A stretch of DNA of 64,000 bases from Actinophytocola glycyrrhizae (GTDB lineage: Bacteria; Actinomycetota; Actinomycetes; Mycobacteriales; Pseudonocardiaceae), in the NCBI RefSeq assembly GCF_042653545.1, contig NZ_JBHSIS010000011.1, forward strand, positions 66,203-130,202, in the 5' to 3' direction. Below the pieces are notes generated by a model. It was not told the origin of the DNA, did no database searches, and saw only the letters and a list, made by a program, of their open reading frames with translations. How positions within the stretch are numbered: the stretch's first letter is position 1; each line of letters starts with the position of its first letter. Position numbers and translations under genes: made by a program. Positions 43,138 to 50,994 of this stretch are shown here, piece by piece.

Positions 43138-44718
43138 TCACCACGGCAGGTCGGCGCGGAGGCGGTCGAGCCAGCGGTCGACGGTGTCCTCGTAACGGCC
43201 TGGGTCGTAGGTGCGCTGGGCGTCGTCGACCACCGGCGTGAGGGCGTCGCGGACCTCGTCGGCCCACTCGGGCAGCGCGAAGACCTGCATGTAGTAGTCA
43301 GCACGCATTTGGATCATCGCGACGTGTTCGTAGCCCTCGGTGGCATGTCTGACGTCGAGGTGGTACGCGGAGGCTGGCACGGCGGGGACGATGCTGCGGA
43401 CGATGAAGACGGTCGGCCGGGCGTCGGTGACACGCTCGGTGGGGTCCGCGCGGTGAGCGATGGGTTCGTCGTTGAGGCCGATGTAGTCGATGGTGTGCCA
43501 CCGGCTGTAGTACGGCGTGGCACCGGCATCGTGGAGGGCGACGGTACGGAGGTCCGCCGGGACGTCGGCCTCGGCGAGTCCCTTGCCGATGGGGACGTGG
43601 GCTCGGGCGAGGTCGGGGCCGTAGTTGGCGATCACGCCGAGGTCCGGCGCCTGTACCCCGGTGACGGCGACCCACCCGACCGCCACCGCGCCGATGCCCG
43701 AGGCGAACCACCAGCGGCGGAATGGGCCGACGGCAAGTCCTGCGGCGAGGCAGAGGACAGGGAAGGCGTGGTAGGCGAACCGGTAGAGGTAGTCCATCGT
43801 CGGGCCCGAGACCACATACGTGAGGTAGGTGGCGCCGACGGTCGTGCACAGGATCGCGCCGGTCCACCGGGTCTCGCGGCGGATCAGCAGCGCGATGGTG
43901 CACAGGAGGAGGGGGAGCAGTACGGGGACGGTGTTCTCGACCCAGATCCGGCCCGCGTCGACGTTGCCGAACTTGACGTAGAAGGTGTTCGGGAACAAGT
44001 GCCCGTAGTAGGACCATCGCCAGGCGAAGTACCCGACGCCGATCACGGCGGCGCCTGCGGTCCACGCCCAGGTGGTGCGGTCGCGGCGGTTGACCCACAG
44101 CCACGCGGCGAAAGCCGGTAGGGCGGCCAGGACGCCTTCGGGTCGGAGCATGCCCGCGAGCACGAGCAGCAGTGGCGGTTCCCACACCCGTACCGGCTGG
44201 TTGTTGATCGCTTTCAGACCGACGACCACCGCACGCAGGAGCAGGGCGGCGAACGCGACGGTTTCCAGGCCACTGGTGAGGTGGAAGTAGGTCGGCACGA
44301 ACACCACGTACGCGCCGCCCGCGACGAGCGCGGACACCAAGCCGTAGCGCTGGTGGCAGTAGCGGACCAGGAGGACCAGGGCGACGGCCCCCGCGGCGAA
44401 GGACGTCAGCTTCGCCACCATGGGCAGATCGAACCCGAACAGCGCGAACGGGGTGTGCCAGAGCATCCACAGGAAGTTGGTGAATCCCTCGACCGGGTCC
44501 TCGTCGATATTCCACACCGGGCCGTGCCCGGCGGCGAAGTTGTCCGAGTACCGGAACGTGATGTAGGCGTCGTCGATGGTGAAGAACCAGGCCGCGCGCG
44601 TGCCGAGCACGAACAGCAAACCCAGCCCGATCGCGGCGAACACCCACATCGGCGCCCTGCGCCGCCGGGTGGGGGATTCCTCCGACGAGGTCACCGGAAC
44701 AGTGGAAGTGACAGACAC
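43138..44718 (-). CDS. GT-C-type membrane glycosyltransferase
   Basis: A 526-residue protein with about ten hydrophobic helices in the first 400 residues and a soluble C-terminal part. The first external loop has FTIDDAYITFRYSDNFAAGHG followed by VEGFTNFLWM, the DD-containing pattern of polyprenyl-phosphate-dependent GT-C enzymes; actinobacterial arabinofuranosyltransferases of the AftB kind have a similar loop. It likely adds a sugar to a cell-wall polymer from a decaprenyl donor. Start GTG 44716-44718, GGGGACT upstream. Divergent from lexA. Confidence 0.8.
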   Translation of the reverse strand: MSVTSTVPVTSSEESPTRRRRAPMWVFAAIGLGLLFVLGTRAAWFFTIDDAYITFRYSDNFAAGHGPVWNIDEDPVEGFTNFLWMLWHTPFALFGFDLPMVAKLTSFAAGAVALVLLVRYCHQRYGLVSALVAGGAYVVFVPTYFHLTSGLETVAFAALLLRAVVVGLKAINNQPVRVWEPPLLLVLAGMLRPEGVLAALPAFAAWLWVNRRDRTTWAWTAGAAVIGVGYFAWRWSYYGHLFPNTFYVKFGNVDAGRIWVENTVPVLLPLLLCTIALLIRRETRWTGAILCTTVGATYLTYVVSGPTMDYLYRFAYHAFPVLCLAAGLAVGPFRRWWFASGIGAVAVGWVAVTGVQAPDLGVIANYGPDLARAHVPIGKGLAEADVPADLRTVALHDAGATPYYSRWHTIDYIGLNDEPIAHRADPTERVTDARPTVFIVRSIVPAVPASAYHLDVRHATEGYEHVAMIQMRADYYMQVFALPEWADEVRDALTPVVDDAQRTYDPGRYEDTVDRWLDRLRADLPW

Positions 44719-44797
44719 GCGCAAGTCCCCAGTTGTAGGCCGTAATCCCCGAGCCGGAGTGAAAATATCACCCGAACAGGGAGAGGCTATGGCCACC

Positions 44798-44826
44798 GTT
44801 CGGGTACGAACAGACCGCCCTAGGAT
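44798..44826 (+). promoter_or_regulatory. lexA promoter with GTTCG-N4-CGAAC palindrome
   Basis: GTTCGGGTACGAAC (44798-44811) is a perfect 5+5 palindrome built from LexA half-site letters, but in the opposite order to the textbook actinobacterial SOS box CGAAC-N4-GTTCG. TAGGAT (44821-44826) serves as -10, placing the transcript start at about the GTG at 44833, so lexA is probably leaderless. A repressor here would cover the -35 region. Confidence 0.6.
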
Positions 44827-44832
44827 CTGGCG

Positions 44833-45483
44833 GTGACCATTTTCGACGATCTCGGGCTCGACGCATCGACCCTGCCGGAGCGACAGCAGCGGATCCTCGC
44901 CACCATCCGCGACTGGGTGGTCGAGCACGGCTACTCGCCGAGCACCCGGCAGATCGGCGACGCGGTCGGGCTGCGGTCGACGTCGTCGGTGTCCAAGCAC
45001 CTCGCCAGCCTGGAGGACAAGGGTTTCCTGCGGCGCAGCGCCTCGGTCAGCAGGCCGATCGACGTGCGCGCGTTCCTCGCGGGACCGGCGGGCGCAGGCG
45101 AGTCGGGGGACTCCGTGCCCGTCCCGGTGGTCGGTGACATCGCGGCCGGTGTGCCGATCGCGGCGCAGGAACACGTCGACGACGTCCTCACGCTGCCCCG
45201 AGGACTCACCGGCCGCGGCAACGTGTTCGGCCTGCGGGTCCGGGGCGACTCGATGGTCGACGCCGCGATCTGCGACGGCGACATCGTCGTGGTCCGCCAG
45301 GAACGCGAGGCCCACTCCGGCCAGATCGTCGCCGCGATGATCGACGAGGAGGCGACGGTGAAGGTGTACCGCCGCCGCGACGGGCACGTGTACCTGGAAC
45401 CCCGCAACCCGGCGTACGACGTCATCGACGGCGACCGCGCGGTGGTGCTGGGCGTGGTGGTGTCGGTACTGCGCAGCGTGTAG
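44833..45483 (+). CDS. lexA: SOS repressor LexA
   Basis: A 216-residue S24 repressor. Winged helix at residues 15-75 (YSPSTRQIGDAVGLRSTSSVSKHL). The cleavage site is Ala105-Gly106 in GDIAAGVP, with the catalytic Ser140 (RGDSMVD) and Lys177 (TVKVYRR), all at the correct spacing. Upon RecA activation it cuts itself and frees DNA-repair genes. No damage-response gene is adjacent; nrdR, usual next to lexA in many actinomycetes, is absent here. GTG start, probably leaderless. Confidence 0.97.
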   Translation: MTIFDDLGLDASTLPERQQRILATIRDWVVEHGYSPSTRQIGDAVGLRSTSSVSKHLASLEDKGFLRRSASVSRPIDVRAFLAGPAGAGESGDSVPVPVVGDIAAGVPIAAQEHVDDVLTLPRGLTGRGNVFGLRVRGDSMVDAAICDGDIVVVRQEREAHSGQIVAAMIDEEATVKVYRRRDGHVYLEPRNPAYDVIDGDRAVVLGVVVSVLRSV

Positions 45484-45539
45484 GTGTTCGATTCCGTGAA
45501 GATCATGTGAAGTGCGCACCCGCAGGGCGGGCCAGTGCT

Positions 45540-45900
45540 GTGAAAGGGCGCGTTCACGGCACAACAAGTGCCGTCGATGGGCCATTCAGGACGCCCAGCG
45601 CCCTGAACGCGCCTTTCAGGGCATTGCCACGCCGTCAACGCGCCCATTCACGGCACCAAACCCCCCGGGTGCTACGCGCCCCGGGCCCGCGCAGCGGGGC
45701 CCAGCCTGCGCAACCCCGACGGTGGCGTAAGCCCACACGGGATGGCAGGCAGACCCGAACCCAACCGCAGCCCAACAGCATCCCCCGCCACCCCCGAGAC
45801 CTGCCCGTCCGGCGAGGACAAACCCACAACACCAACCGCAGCCAGCACACCCGACCCAAACCGGACCGATCCGACCAGCACACGACGACCCACTCACGGG
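45540..45900. repeat. Interspersed intergenic repeat, copy C (longest)
   Basis: About 360 bp filling the gap between lexA and the XRE-cupin gene. It starts with nested palindromes (GTTCACGGCAC / GTGCCGT; CTGAACGCGCCTTTCAGGG as in copies B and D) and continues with the C-rich part homologous to copy A, including the exact 21-nt core at 45799-45819 and GACCAGCACACGACGAC at 45874-45890. Short frames in it are low-complexity. Confidence 0.8.
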
Positions 45901-45915
45901 GCAGTCCCTGTTGTC

Positions 45916-46500
45916 TCAGGACTTCCGGAGCGGGCGGGCCCTCAGATGTGCGCGTTCGCCCTGTTTGCCGAACAGGCTCAGGAACTCGACCGGCTCGGCG
46001 TCCGCGGCGCCGAACCAGTGCGGGACGCGGGTGTCGAACTCGGCGGCCTCGCCGGGGGCCATCACGAAGTCGTGCTCGCCGAGCACCACCCGCAACCGTC
46101 CGTTGAGGACGTACAGCCACTCGTAACCCTCGTGCGTCTGCGGGTCCGGTTTCCGCCTGCCGTTTCCTGGCGGGATCACCAGCTTGTAGGCCTGTATGCC
46201 GCCCGCGCGGCGGGTGAGCGGCAGCATGGTCATGTCGCCGCGCTGCACCGGGCGCAGGTGGATGCGCGGGTCGCCGGTAGGTGGCGCGTCGACCAGTTCG
46301 TCGAGCGTCACGTGGTACGCCTTGGCCAGCGGCAGCAGCAGTTCCAGCGTCGGCCTGCGGGCGCCGGACTCCAGGCGGGAGAGCGTGCTCACCGAGATGC
46401 CCGTCGCCGAGGACAGGTCGGCCAGCGTCGTCTCCCGCTGCTTGCGCAGCGCGCGCAGCCGGGGGCCTACGGCGTCCAGCGCCTGATCGAGGTCGTCCAT
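45916..46500 (-). CDS. XRE-cupin transcriptional regulator
   Basis: A 194-residue regulator with an N-terminal XRE helix-turn-helix (LRALRKQRETTLADLSSATGISVSTLSRLESG) and a C-terminal cupin barrel (HEGYEWLYVLNGRLRVVLGEHDFVMAPGEAAEFDTRVPHWF) that would bind a small ligand. ATG 46498-46500. It is divergent from the flavoprotein gene and the 80-bp gap between them carries three TTTGCC-type boxes, so it likely controls that gene and itself. Confidence 0.92.
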   Translation of the reverse strand: MDDLDQALDAVGPRLRALRKQRETTLADLSSATGISVSTLSRLESGARRPTLELLLPLAKAYHVTLDELVDAPPTGDPRIHLRPVQRGDMTMLPLTRRAGGIQAYKLVIPPGNGRRKPDPQTHEGYEWLYVLNGRLRVVLGEHDFVMAPGEAAEFDTRVPHWFGAADAEPVEFLSLFGKQGERAHLRARPLRKS

Positions 46501-46508
46501 CCGCCCAG

Positions 46509-46535
46509 TTTGCCAGTTCGGCAAAGCTATTTGCC
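46509..46535. promoter_or_regulatory. TTTGCC operator cluster
   Basis: TTTGCC (46509-46514), its complement GGCAAA (46520-46525) and a further TTTGCC (46530-46535). The two direct copies are 21 bp apart, two helical turns, in the divergent promoter region of the XRE-cupin and flavoprotein genes. Confidence 0.65.
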
Positions 46536-46580
46536 ACCTGAGCGGGGCCGTGGGCATCGTTGGCGGCGGAGGTGGTCAGG

Positions 46581-47537
46581 ATGACCGAGTACGACGTGGT
46601 TGTCGTCGGCGGCGGTGCCGCCGGGCTGAACGGGGCCCTGATGCTGGTCCGCTCGCGGCGGTCGGTGGTGGTGGTCGACTCAGGCAGACCCCGCAACGCG
46701 CCCGCCGACGGGGTGCACGGGCTGCTGGGCAGGGAGGGCACGCCGCCAGCCGAGCTGCTGGCCCGCGGCCGGGAGGAGGTCCGCCGCTACGGCGGCGAGA
46801 TCCTGCCCGGCGAGGTGGCGGACGTGACCCGCGACGGCGAGCGGTTCACCGTCACGCTCACCGACGGGAGCGCGCTCCACGCCCGCCGCCTGCTGGTGGC
46901 GACCGGGCTCGTCGACGAGCTGCCCGAGCTTCCCGGCCTGCGGGAACGCTGGGGCAAGGACGTGGTGCACTGCCCGTACTGCCACGGCTGGGAGATCCGC
47001 GACCAGGCGGTCGGCGTGCTGGCGACGGGGCCGATGTCGGTGCACCAGGCACAGATGTTCCGGCAGCTGTCGGCGGACGTCACCTACTTCGCGCACACCG
47101 CGCCGCCGACGGCGGAGCAGGCGGAGGAGCTGGCCGCACGCGGCATCCGGGTGGTGCCCGGCGAGGTGGCGGGCCTCGAGATCGCCGACGACCGGATCAC
47201 CGGGGTGCGACTGGCGGACGGCACGGTCGTGGCCCGCACCGCGGTGGCGGTCGCGACCAGGATGGTGGCCAGGGCCGGGTTCCTCGCGAACCTCGGGCTG
47301 CGGCCCGTGCCGCATCCGGCCGGCGTGGGCGAGCACCTGCCCGCCGACCCGATGGGCCGCACCGACGTGCCCGGCGTGTGGGTGGCGGGCAACGTCACCG
47401 ACCTGATGGCACAGGTCGGCCCGTCCGCCGCGGCGGGTGCTGGCGCCGGTGCGCAGATCAACGGCGACCTCGTCGCCGAGGAGACCAGGAAGGCCGTCGC
47501 CGCCTACTCGGCACCCACGCACGGACGAATGCCCTGA
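46581..47537 (+). CDS. Thioredoxin-reductase-like FAD/NAD(P) oxidoreductase
   Basis: A 318-residue flavoprotein. FAD site VVVVGGGAAGLNGALML at the N-terminus, a redox pair Cys131/Cys134 in HCPYCHGWE, a GVLATGPMS nucleotide region and a late VWVAGNVTD FAD motif. The fold is that of thioredoxin reductase, but the usual CATC is CPYC and no thioredoxin gene is adjacent; related enzymes form disulfides in small molecules. Control by the divergent XRE-cupin regulator suggests induction by a specific compound. Start ATG 46581. Confidence 0.88.
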   Translation: MTEYDVVVVGGGAAGLNGALMLVRSRRSVVVVDSGRPRNAPADGVHGLLGREGTPPAELLARGREEVRRYGGEILPGEVADVTRDGERFTVTLTDGSALHARRLLVATGLVDELPELPGLRERWGKDVVHCPYCHGWEIRDQAVGVLATGPMSVHQAQMFRQLSADVTYFAHTAPPTAEQAEELAARGIRVVPGEVAGLEIADDRITGVRLADGTVVARTAVAVATRMVARAGFLANLGLRPVPHPAGVGEHLPADPMGRTDVPGVWVAGNVTDLMAQVGPSAAAGAGAGAQINGDLVAEETRKAVAAYSAPTHGRMP

Positions 47538-47582
47538 AAGGCGCGTTCAGGGCGCTCAGTGACCTGAACGCGCCTTTCAGGG
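47532..47582. repeat. Interspersed palindrome, copy D
   Basis: CCCTGAAAGGCGCGTTCAGG and its exact complement CCTGAACGCGCCTTTCAGGG form a perfect 20-bp inverted repeat with an 11-bp spacer. The left arm contains the TGA stop of the flavoprotein gene. The motif recurs in copies B and C; the next bases (GCACCAAAGCCAGG) recur in copy A. It could act as a terminator. Confidence 0.9.
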
Positions 47583-47636
47583 CATTGCCCGCGCACCAAA
47601 GCCAGGGCGCTCCCGACCTCGCCGGGTGGTGAGGGG

Positions 47637-48182
47637 TCACTGGACCCTGGCGCCCGCCTTCGTGGTGAAGCGGAACTCCACCGCGGTGGGCAGGGTGTCC
47701 AGGTCCAGCGCCTGCCGCAGCCGGGGGAGCGCGTAGGTGCCGATGTGTTCCCGCACGGCCGCCACCGACGCGTCCTGTTCGATGTCGACCACCACCGCGA
47801 GCCGCGGCGACTCCTGCGGTCCTGCCAGCGCCGCGCGTGCCGTGTGCACGCCGGGGCACGCGGTCACGTCGGTGACGAACGGTGCGGTCGCGGTGCTGGT
47901 CGACAGCTCGGTGCGGCCGGGCTCGGGGTCCTCTTCCAGTTGCCACGTACGGGTTTTCGTCGCCGGGGTGAGCTGGGTCAGCAGCCAGCGCAGTGCGAGC
48001 AGCGCGGCGACGACGCCGACCGCGGCGACGACGTACCACACCCACGTCGGCGGTGTGGCCGTGCCCGGCGCCAGCCGTGCACCGCGGTCCACGACCGTGA
48101 GCACGCCGGTGTTCGTCACGACCGCGAACACGCCCGCCAGCAGCAGGACCAGCCCGATCACCGCGAGCAGTACCCGGTTCAC
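47637..48182 (-). CDS. AmaP-like Asp23 membrane-anchor protein
   Basis: A 181-residue protein with two N-terminal hydrophobic helices (VLLAVIGLVLLLAGVFAVV and VWYVVAAVGVVAALLALRWLL) and a cytosolic C-terminal domain with an Asp23-like alpha/beta pattern. This matches AmaP, which tethers Asp23 to the membrane in Firmicutes. It is last in the Asp23 operon and overlaps the previous gene by GTGA. Confidence 0.82.
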   Translation of the reverse strand: MNRVLLAVIGLVLLLAGVFAVVTNTGVLTVVDRGARLAPGTATPPTWVWYVVAAVGVVAALLALRWLLTQLTPATKTRTWQLEEDPEPGRTELSTSTATAPFVTDVTACPGVHTARAALAGPQESPRLAVVVDIEQDASVAAVREHIGTYALPRLRQALDLDTLPTAVEFRFTTKAGARVQ

Positions 48183-48715
48183 CGCGCCTTCCTCGTGGTC
48201 GACGTTCGCGTGTGGACGGTCAGGTCGGTCGCCGGGCCGATCTGTGCCAGCCGGTGCGTGACGGCCGAGGTCACCGCGTCCCCGAGGCCTGCCGTGGTGA
48301 CCCGGTGCGTGCGGACCGCGGCCCGCACGCGGCGGCGGCCGAGGCGCAGCCGCGCCGAGGACACCCCGTCGACGGACGCGGCAGCGGCCCGCAGCGTGCC
48401 GAGGAGACCGCGCCGGGACGCGCCCGTGTCGAGCTCGGAGTCGTCGTCCCGCAACGGAAGCACGGTCGGCTTGCCCGGCAGTAACGCGGCGGTCAGCACC
48501 AGGAGACCCAGTACGGCGACGACGATCCCGGCGATGAGCACGGCCGTGTCCTGCCAGCGCGTGTCGTACAGCGTCCGCGCCGCCCAGTCGTAGCTGACCC
48601 ACGGGCGCTCGCCGAGCAGCGACTGGATCGCGACGACCGCCGCCAGCACGCCCGCAGCACACAGGACCAGTGCGACCACGGTGGCCGCGATCCCGCGCCG
48701 TGGCCGCCGCTTCAC
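48179..48715 (-). CDS. Membrane protein of the Asp23 operon (DUF6286-like)
   Basis: A 178-residue protein, GTG start. Two hydrophobic helices (ATVVALVLCAAGVLAAVVAI and AVLIAGIVVAVLGLLVLTAALL) and a basic C-terminal domain with RLRLGRRRVRAAVRTHR. It resembles the DUF6286 proteins found with Asp23 in actinomycetes. Coupled by GTGA overlap to genes on both sides. Confidence 0.78.
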   Translation of the reverse strand: MKRRPRRGIAATVVALVLCAAGVLAAVVAIQSLLGERPWVSYDWAARTLYDTRWQDTAVLIAGIVVAVLGLLVLTAALLPGKPTVLPLRDDDSELDTGASRRGLLGTLRAAAASVDGVSSARLRLGRRRVRAAVRTHRVTTAGLGDAVTSAVTHRLAQIGPATDLTVHTRTSTTRKAR

Positions 48716-49089
48716 GACACCCTCCTCGGGGCCGCGACGTCCTGGTACAGCTCGGTGACCGTGACGTCCACTGTGGACACGTGGAGGCCGGTGAGGCCGC
48801 CGACCCTGGTCGTCAGGTGCTCGCGGGCCCGGCGCGCGGTGGCCCGCACGGACGCCGGGTACGCGACCGACATCCGCACGGTCAGCTCGACCTCCGCACC
48901 GGCGACCCGGGCGGATACGCGGGCATCGCGGTCCGCCCCGTCCGCACCGACCGCGATGCCCAGCATCGTCCGTGCCGTCCCGCCTACACCGTCCACTTCG
49001 GACAACGCGTGCGCTGCGATGCGTTCGACGGCGTGCGCACCGACCGTGGTCCGGCCCCGGCTCGCGGGTGCCGAGGTGGCGGCGGTCAT
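48712..49089 (-). CDS. Asp23/Gls24-family protein
   Basis: A 125-residue Asp23-domain protein. GAHAVERIAAHALSEVDGVGG, ARVAGAEVELTVRMSVAYP and VDVTVTELY follow the family order of helix, central beta strands and final strand. Asp23 proteins coat the inner face of the membrane under cell-wall stress. ATGA overlap with the DUF2273-like gene before it. Confidence 0.88.
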   Translation of the reverse strand: MTAATSAPASRGRTTVGAHAVERIAAHALSEVDGVGGTARTMLGIAVGADGADRDARVSARVAGAEVELTVRMSVAYPASVRATARRAREHLTTRVGGLTGLHVSTVDVTVTELYQDVAAPRRVS

Positions 49090-49262
49090 CCCCGGTCCCT
49101 GCCCATCAGCGCCGCCAGGTCCAGTTTGCCGTCGGCGTACCGGCCCACCAGCAGGCCGAGCACCCCGAGGACGAGCACGACGAGGAACGTGCCGAAACCG
49201 CCGAACGCGGCCGCCATGCCCAGTGCCAGCCCGGTGAGCAGGCCGATGTGTGCCGAGCTCAT
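49086..49262 (-). CDS. Small membrane protein (DUF2273-like)
   Basis: A 58-residue protein with two hydrophobic helices (IGLLTGLALGMAAAFGGFG and FLVVLVLGVLGLLVGRY) and a soluble end DGKLDLAALMGRDRG. Small proteins of exactly this layout occur in asp23-amaP operons of Firmicutes (DUF2273). Overlaps the Asp23 gene on each side by a few bases. Confidence 0.85.
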   Translation of the reverse strand: MSSAHIGLLTGLALGMAAAFGGFGTFLVVLVLGVLGLLVGRYADGKLDLAALMGRDRG

Positions 49263-49723
49263 CACTGCACCCTGTTCTGTTCCGGCTCGGCGTCGTCGTC
49301 GCTCGGGATGTACACGTCGCTGACGTTGATGTTGACCTCGACGACCTCGAGCCCGGTCATCTGCTCGATCGAGGTGATCACGTTGCGGCGGATGGACCGC
49401 GACAGGTCGGTGATCGCGACGCCGTACTCGACGACGATCTGCAGGTCGACGGCCGCCTGCTTCTCGCCGACCTCCACCGCGACACCCTGCCCGGCGCTTG
49501 CCGTGGCACCCGGGATGCGTTCCCGCAGCGCGCCGAGCGCACGGGCGGTGCCGCCGCCGAGCGCGTGCACACCGGAGATCTCGCGGGTCGCGAGACCGGC
49601 GATCTTCTGCACCACGGTGTCCGCGATCGTGGTCGATCCCTGGTTCGTCACCAGGCGGGAGACCGCGCTGTTGTCCTCGCGCTTGGTCTCGTTCTCCGTT
49701 GTCTTGGCTGCTGTTCCGGTCAT
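49262..49723 (-). CDS. Asp23/Gls24-family protein, main copy
   Basis: A 153-residue Asp23 protein with a charged N-terminal tail, then TIADTVVQKIAGLATREISGVHALGGG, VAVDLQIVVEYGVAITDLSRSIRRNVITSIEQMTGLEVVEVNI and DVYIPSD, the best match to the family in this operon. GGAGGACATC precedes its ATG, so translation starts independently here, 55 bases after the upstream gene. Confidence 0.92.
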   Translation of the reverse strand: MTGTAAKTTENETKREDNSAVSRLVTNQGSTTIADTVVQKIAGLATREISGVHALGGGTARALGALRERIPGATASAGQGVAVEVGEKQAAVDLQIVVEYGVAITDLSRSIRRNVITSIEQMTGLEVVEVNINVSDVYIPSDDDAEPEQNRVQ

Positions 49724-49778
49724 GATGTCCTCCCTGTTCGTTGTCGGTACTGCATGGACACGCCGTGACGTCGGTTCG

Positions 49779-50066
49779 TCACGCGGTGGCGTCGATGTCG
49801 GTGACCACCAGCCGCAGCAGGGTCTTCTCCCTGCCGACACCGGCGAGGGCCTGCCGGAGAGCGGTTTCCGCCCGCCGCAGCAAGGGCGGTAAGGGGAGCG
49901 CGAGCGCGACGAGCCGCACCTCGACGACCTCGGGCCCGACGTCGACCGAGAGCAGGTCGAGGTCCCACGGGAACCGCTCGACCCGCGGCGTCGCGGGCCG
50001 CAGCTCCGGCACCGTCCGCAGCGCGGCGAGCAACACCTCGGCGACCGAGCCGGTGGTCGCGGTCAT
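49779..50066 (-). CDS. Small protein of the Asp23 operon
   Basis: A 95-residue soluble protein: ALRTVPELRPATPRVERFP, VSVDVGPEVVEVRLVAL and LRLVVTDID. The last strand and overall size suggest a shortened Asp23-like fold, but I cannot assign it. ATGA overlap with the upstream Asp23 gene. Confidence 0.7.
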   Translation of the reverse strand: MTATTGSVAEVLLAALRTVPELRPATPRVERFPWDLDLLSVDVGPEVVEVRLVALALPLPPLLRRAETALRQALAGVGREKTLLRLVVTDIDATA

Positions 50067-50449
50067 CTCGGCAGCTCGATGTCGAGCACGGCCACGGTCA
50101 CCGCCGCCGAGATGCCCGTGGCCTCGGCGAGTTCCGCCGCCACCGCCGCACGGACGGCGTTGCCGACCGCGATCGCCTGCCCGGAAACCGCGATCCCGAT
50201 CTCGACGTGCGGTCTGCCGTCCGCGACGAAGACCCGGACGCCCTCGGTCGGCGCCGGGGTGAGCCCCTTGACCCGCTGCCGCGCGGCCCGCACCACGGAC
50301 GTGACGAGCCCGGTGACCCCTGGCTCGACCCGCCGCACCCCGGGCACGGCCGCGGCCGCTCGGGCCGCGACCGCCGCGACCACGGCGGGTGAGAGCGCGG
50401 CCTCCGACCGGGCTCCGGCGACCGAACTCTCCAGCGCGATGGGGATCAT
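50063..50449 (-). CDS. Asp23-family protein
   Basis: A 128-residue Asp23-like protein: AVVAAVAARAAAAVPGVRRV, VRVFVADGRPHVEIGIAV and VTVAVLDIELPR show the helix - strand - helix - strand order. Strong alanine bias. Start ATG overlaps the stop of the anti-sigma/Asp23 fusion gene in ATGA. Confidence 0.85.
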   Translation of the reverse strand: MIPIALESSVAGARSEAALSPAVVAAVAARAAAAVPGVRRVEPGVTGLVTSVVRAARQRVKGLTPAPTEGVRVFVADGRPHVEIGIAVSGQAIAVGNAVRAAVAAELAEATGISAAVTVAVLDIELPR

Positions 50450-50994
50450 GCCCGGCCTCCGGTGTCGTACAGGTCCGCCACGGTCACGTCGAACCGCGCC
50501 AGCCGCACCCCGACCTGGGCCGCCGCGGCGCTGGCCACCCGTGTCCGCACCTCGTCCAGCGCGGCGAGCGCGAACAGCCCGAACTCGACCGCGACCGCCA
50601 TGTCCACCTCGATCGCCAGGTCGTCGCCGGGCACCTCGGTGACCCGGCAGCCGCGGGCGCGCACCCCGTCGACCCCGTCCGCGGCGAACCGCAGCACCGC
50701 GGCCACCGCCTGCGCGCTGACCCGCACACCGCCCTCGGCCGTCGCCGGGCCGAGCAGCTCGTGCCTGCGCAGGTCCGCGCGGACCGCCGACATGATGCGG
50801 TCCGTCAGGTTCATCGACGGCGCGGCGTCGTCCTCGGCCAGTTCCCTCGTCAGGTCGCGCAGCACCGTGAGGCTCTGCCGCGCGCCCTGGCAGTGGGGGC
50901 AGGTGCGGTCGTGCTCGTCACCGCCGTCGAGGTGCTGCCACACGTCCTCCACGTCCCGGCCGCACGGCAACGCGTAACCCTGGTTCACCGCCAC
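50446..50994 (-). CDS. Zinc anti-sigma motif fused to Asp23-like domain
   Basis: A 182-residue protein with two parts. The N-terminus has Cys11, His21 and then His28-x3-Cys32-x2-Cys35 (HDRTCPHC), the ZAS zinc motif of anti-sigma factors. From about residue 75 a VRVSAQAVAAVLRFAADGVDGV... VEVDMAVAVEFG... FDVTVADLYDT pattern is Asp23-like. No membrane helix. It overlaps the ECF sigma gene by 10 bp, the classic sigma/anti-sigma arrangement. I infer it both binds the sigma factor and senses Asp23 complexes at the membrane. Confidence 0.82.
   Translation of the reverse strand: MAVNQGYALPCGRDVEDVWQHLDGGDEHDRTCPHCQGARQSLTVLRDLTRELAEDDAAPSMNLTDRIMSAVRADLRRHELLGPATAEGGVRVSAQAVAAVLRFAADGVDGVRARGCRVTEVPGDDLAIEVDMAVAVEFGLFALAALDEVRTRVASAAAAQVGVRLARFDVTVADLYDTGGRA

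Noticed and set aside
45616..45897. Cys/Gly-rich small protein in repeat copy C
   Set aside because: The frame follows repeat composition, lacks a ribosome site and is not preserved between copies A and C.
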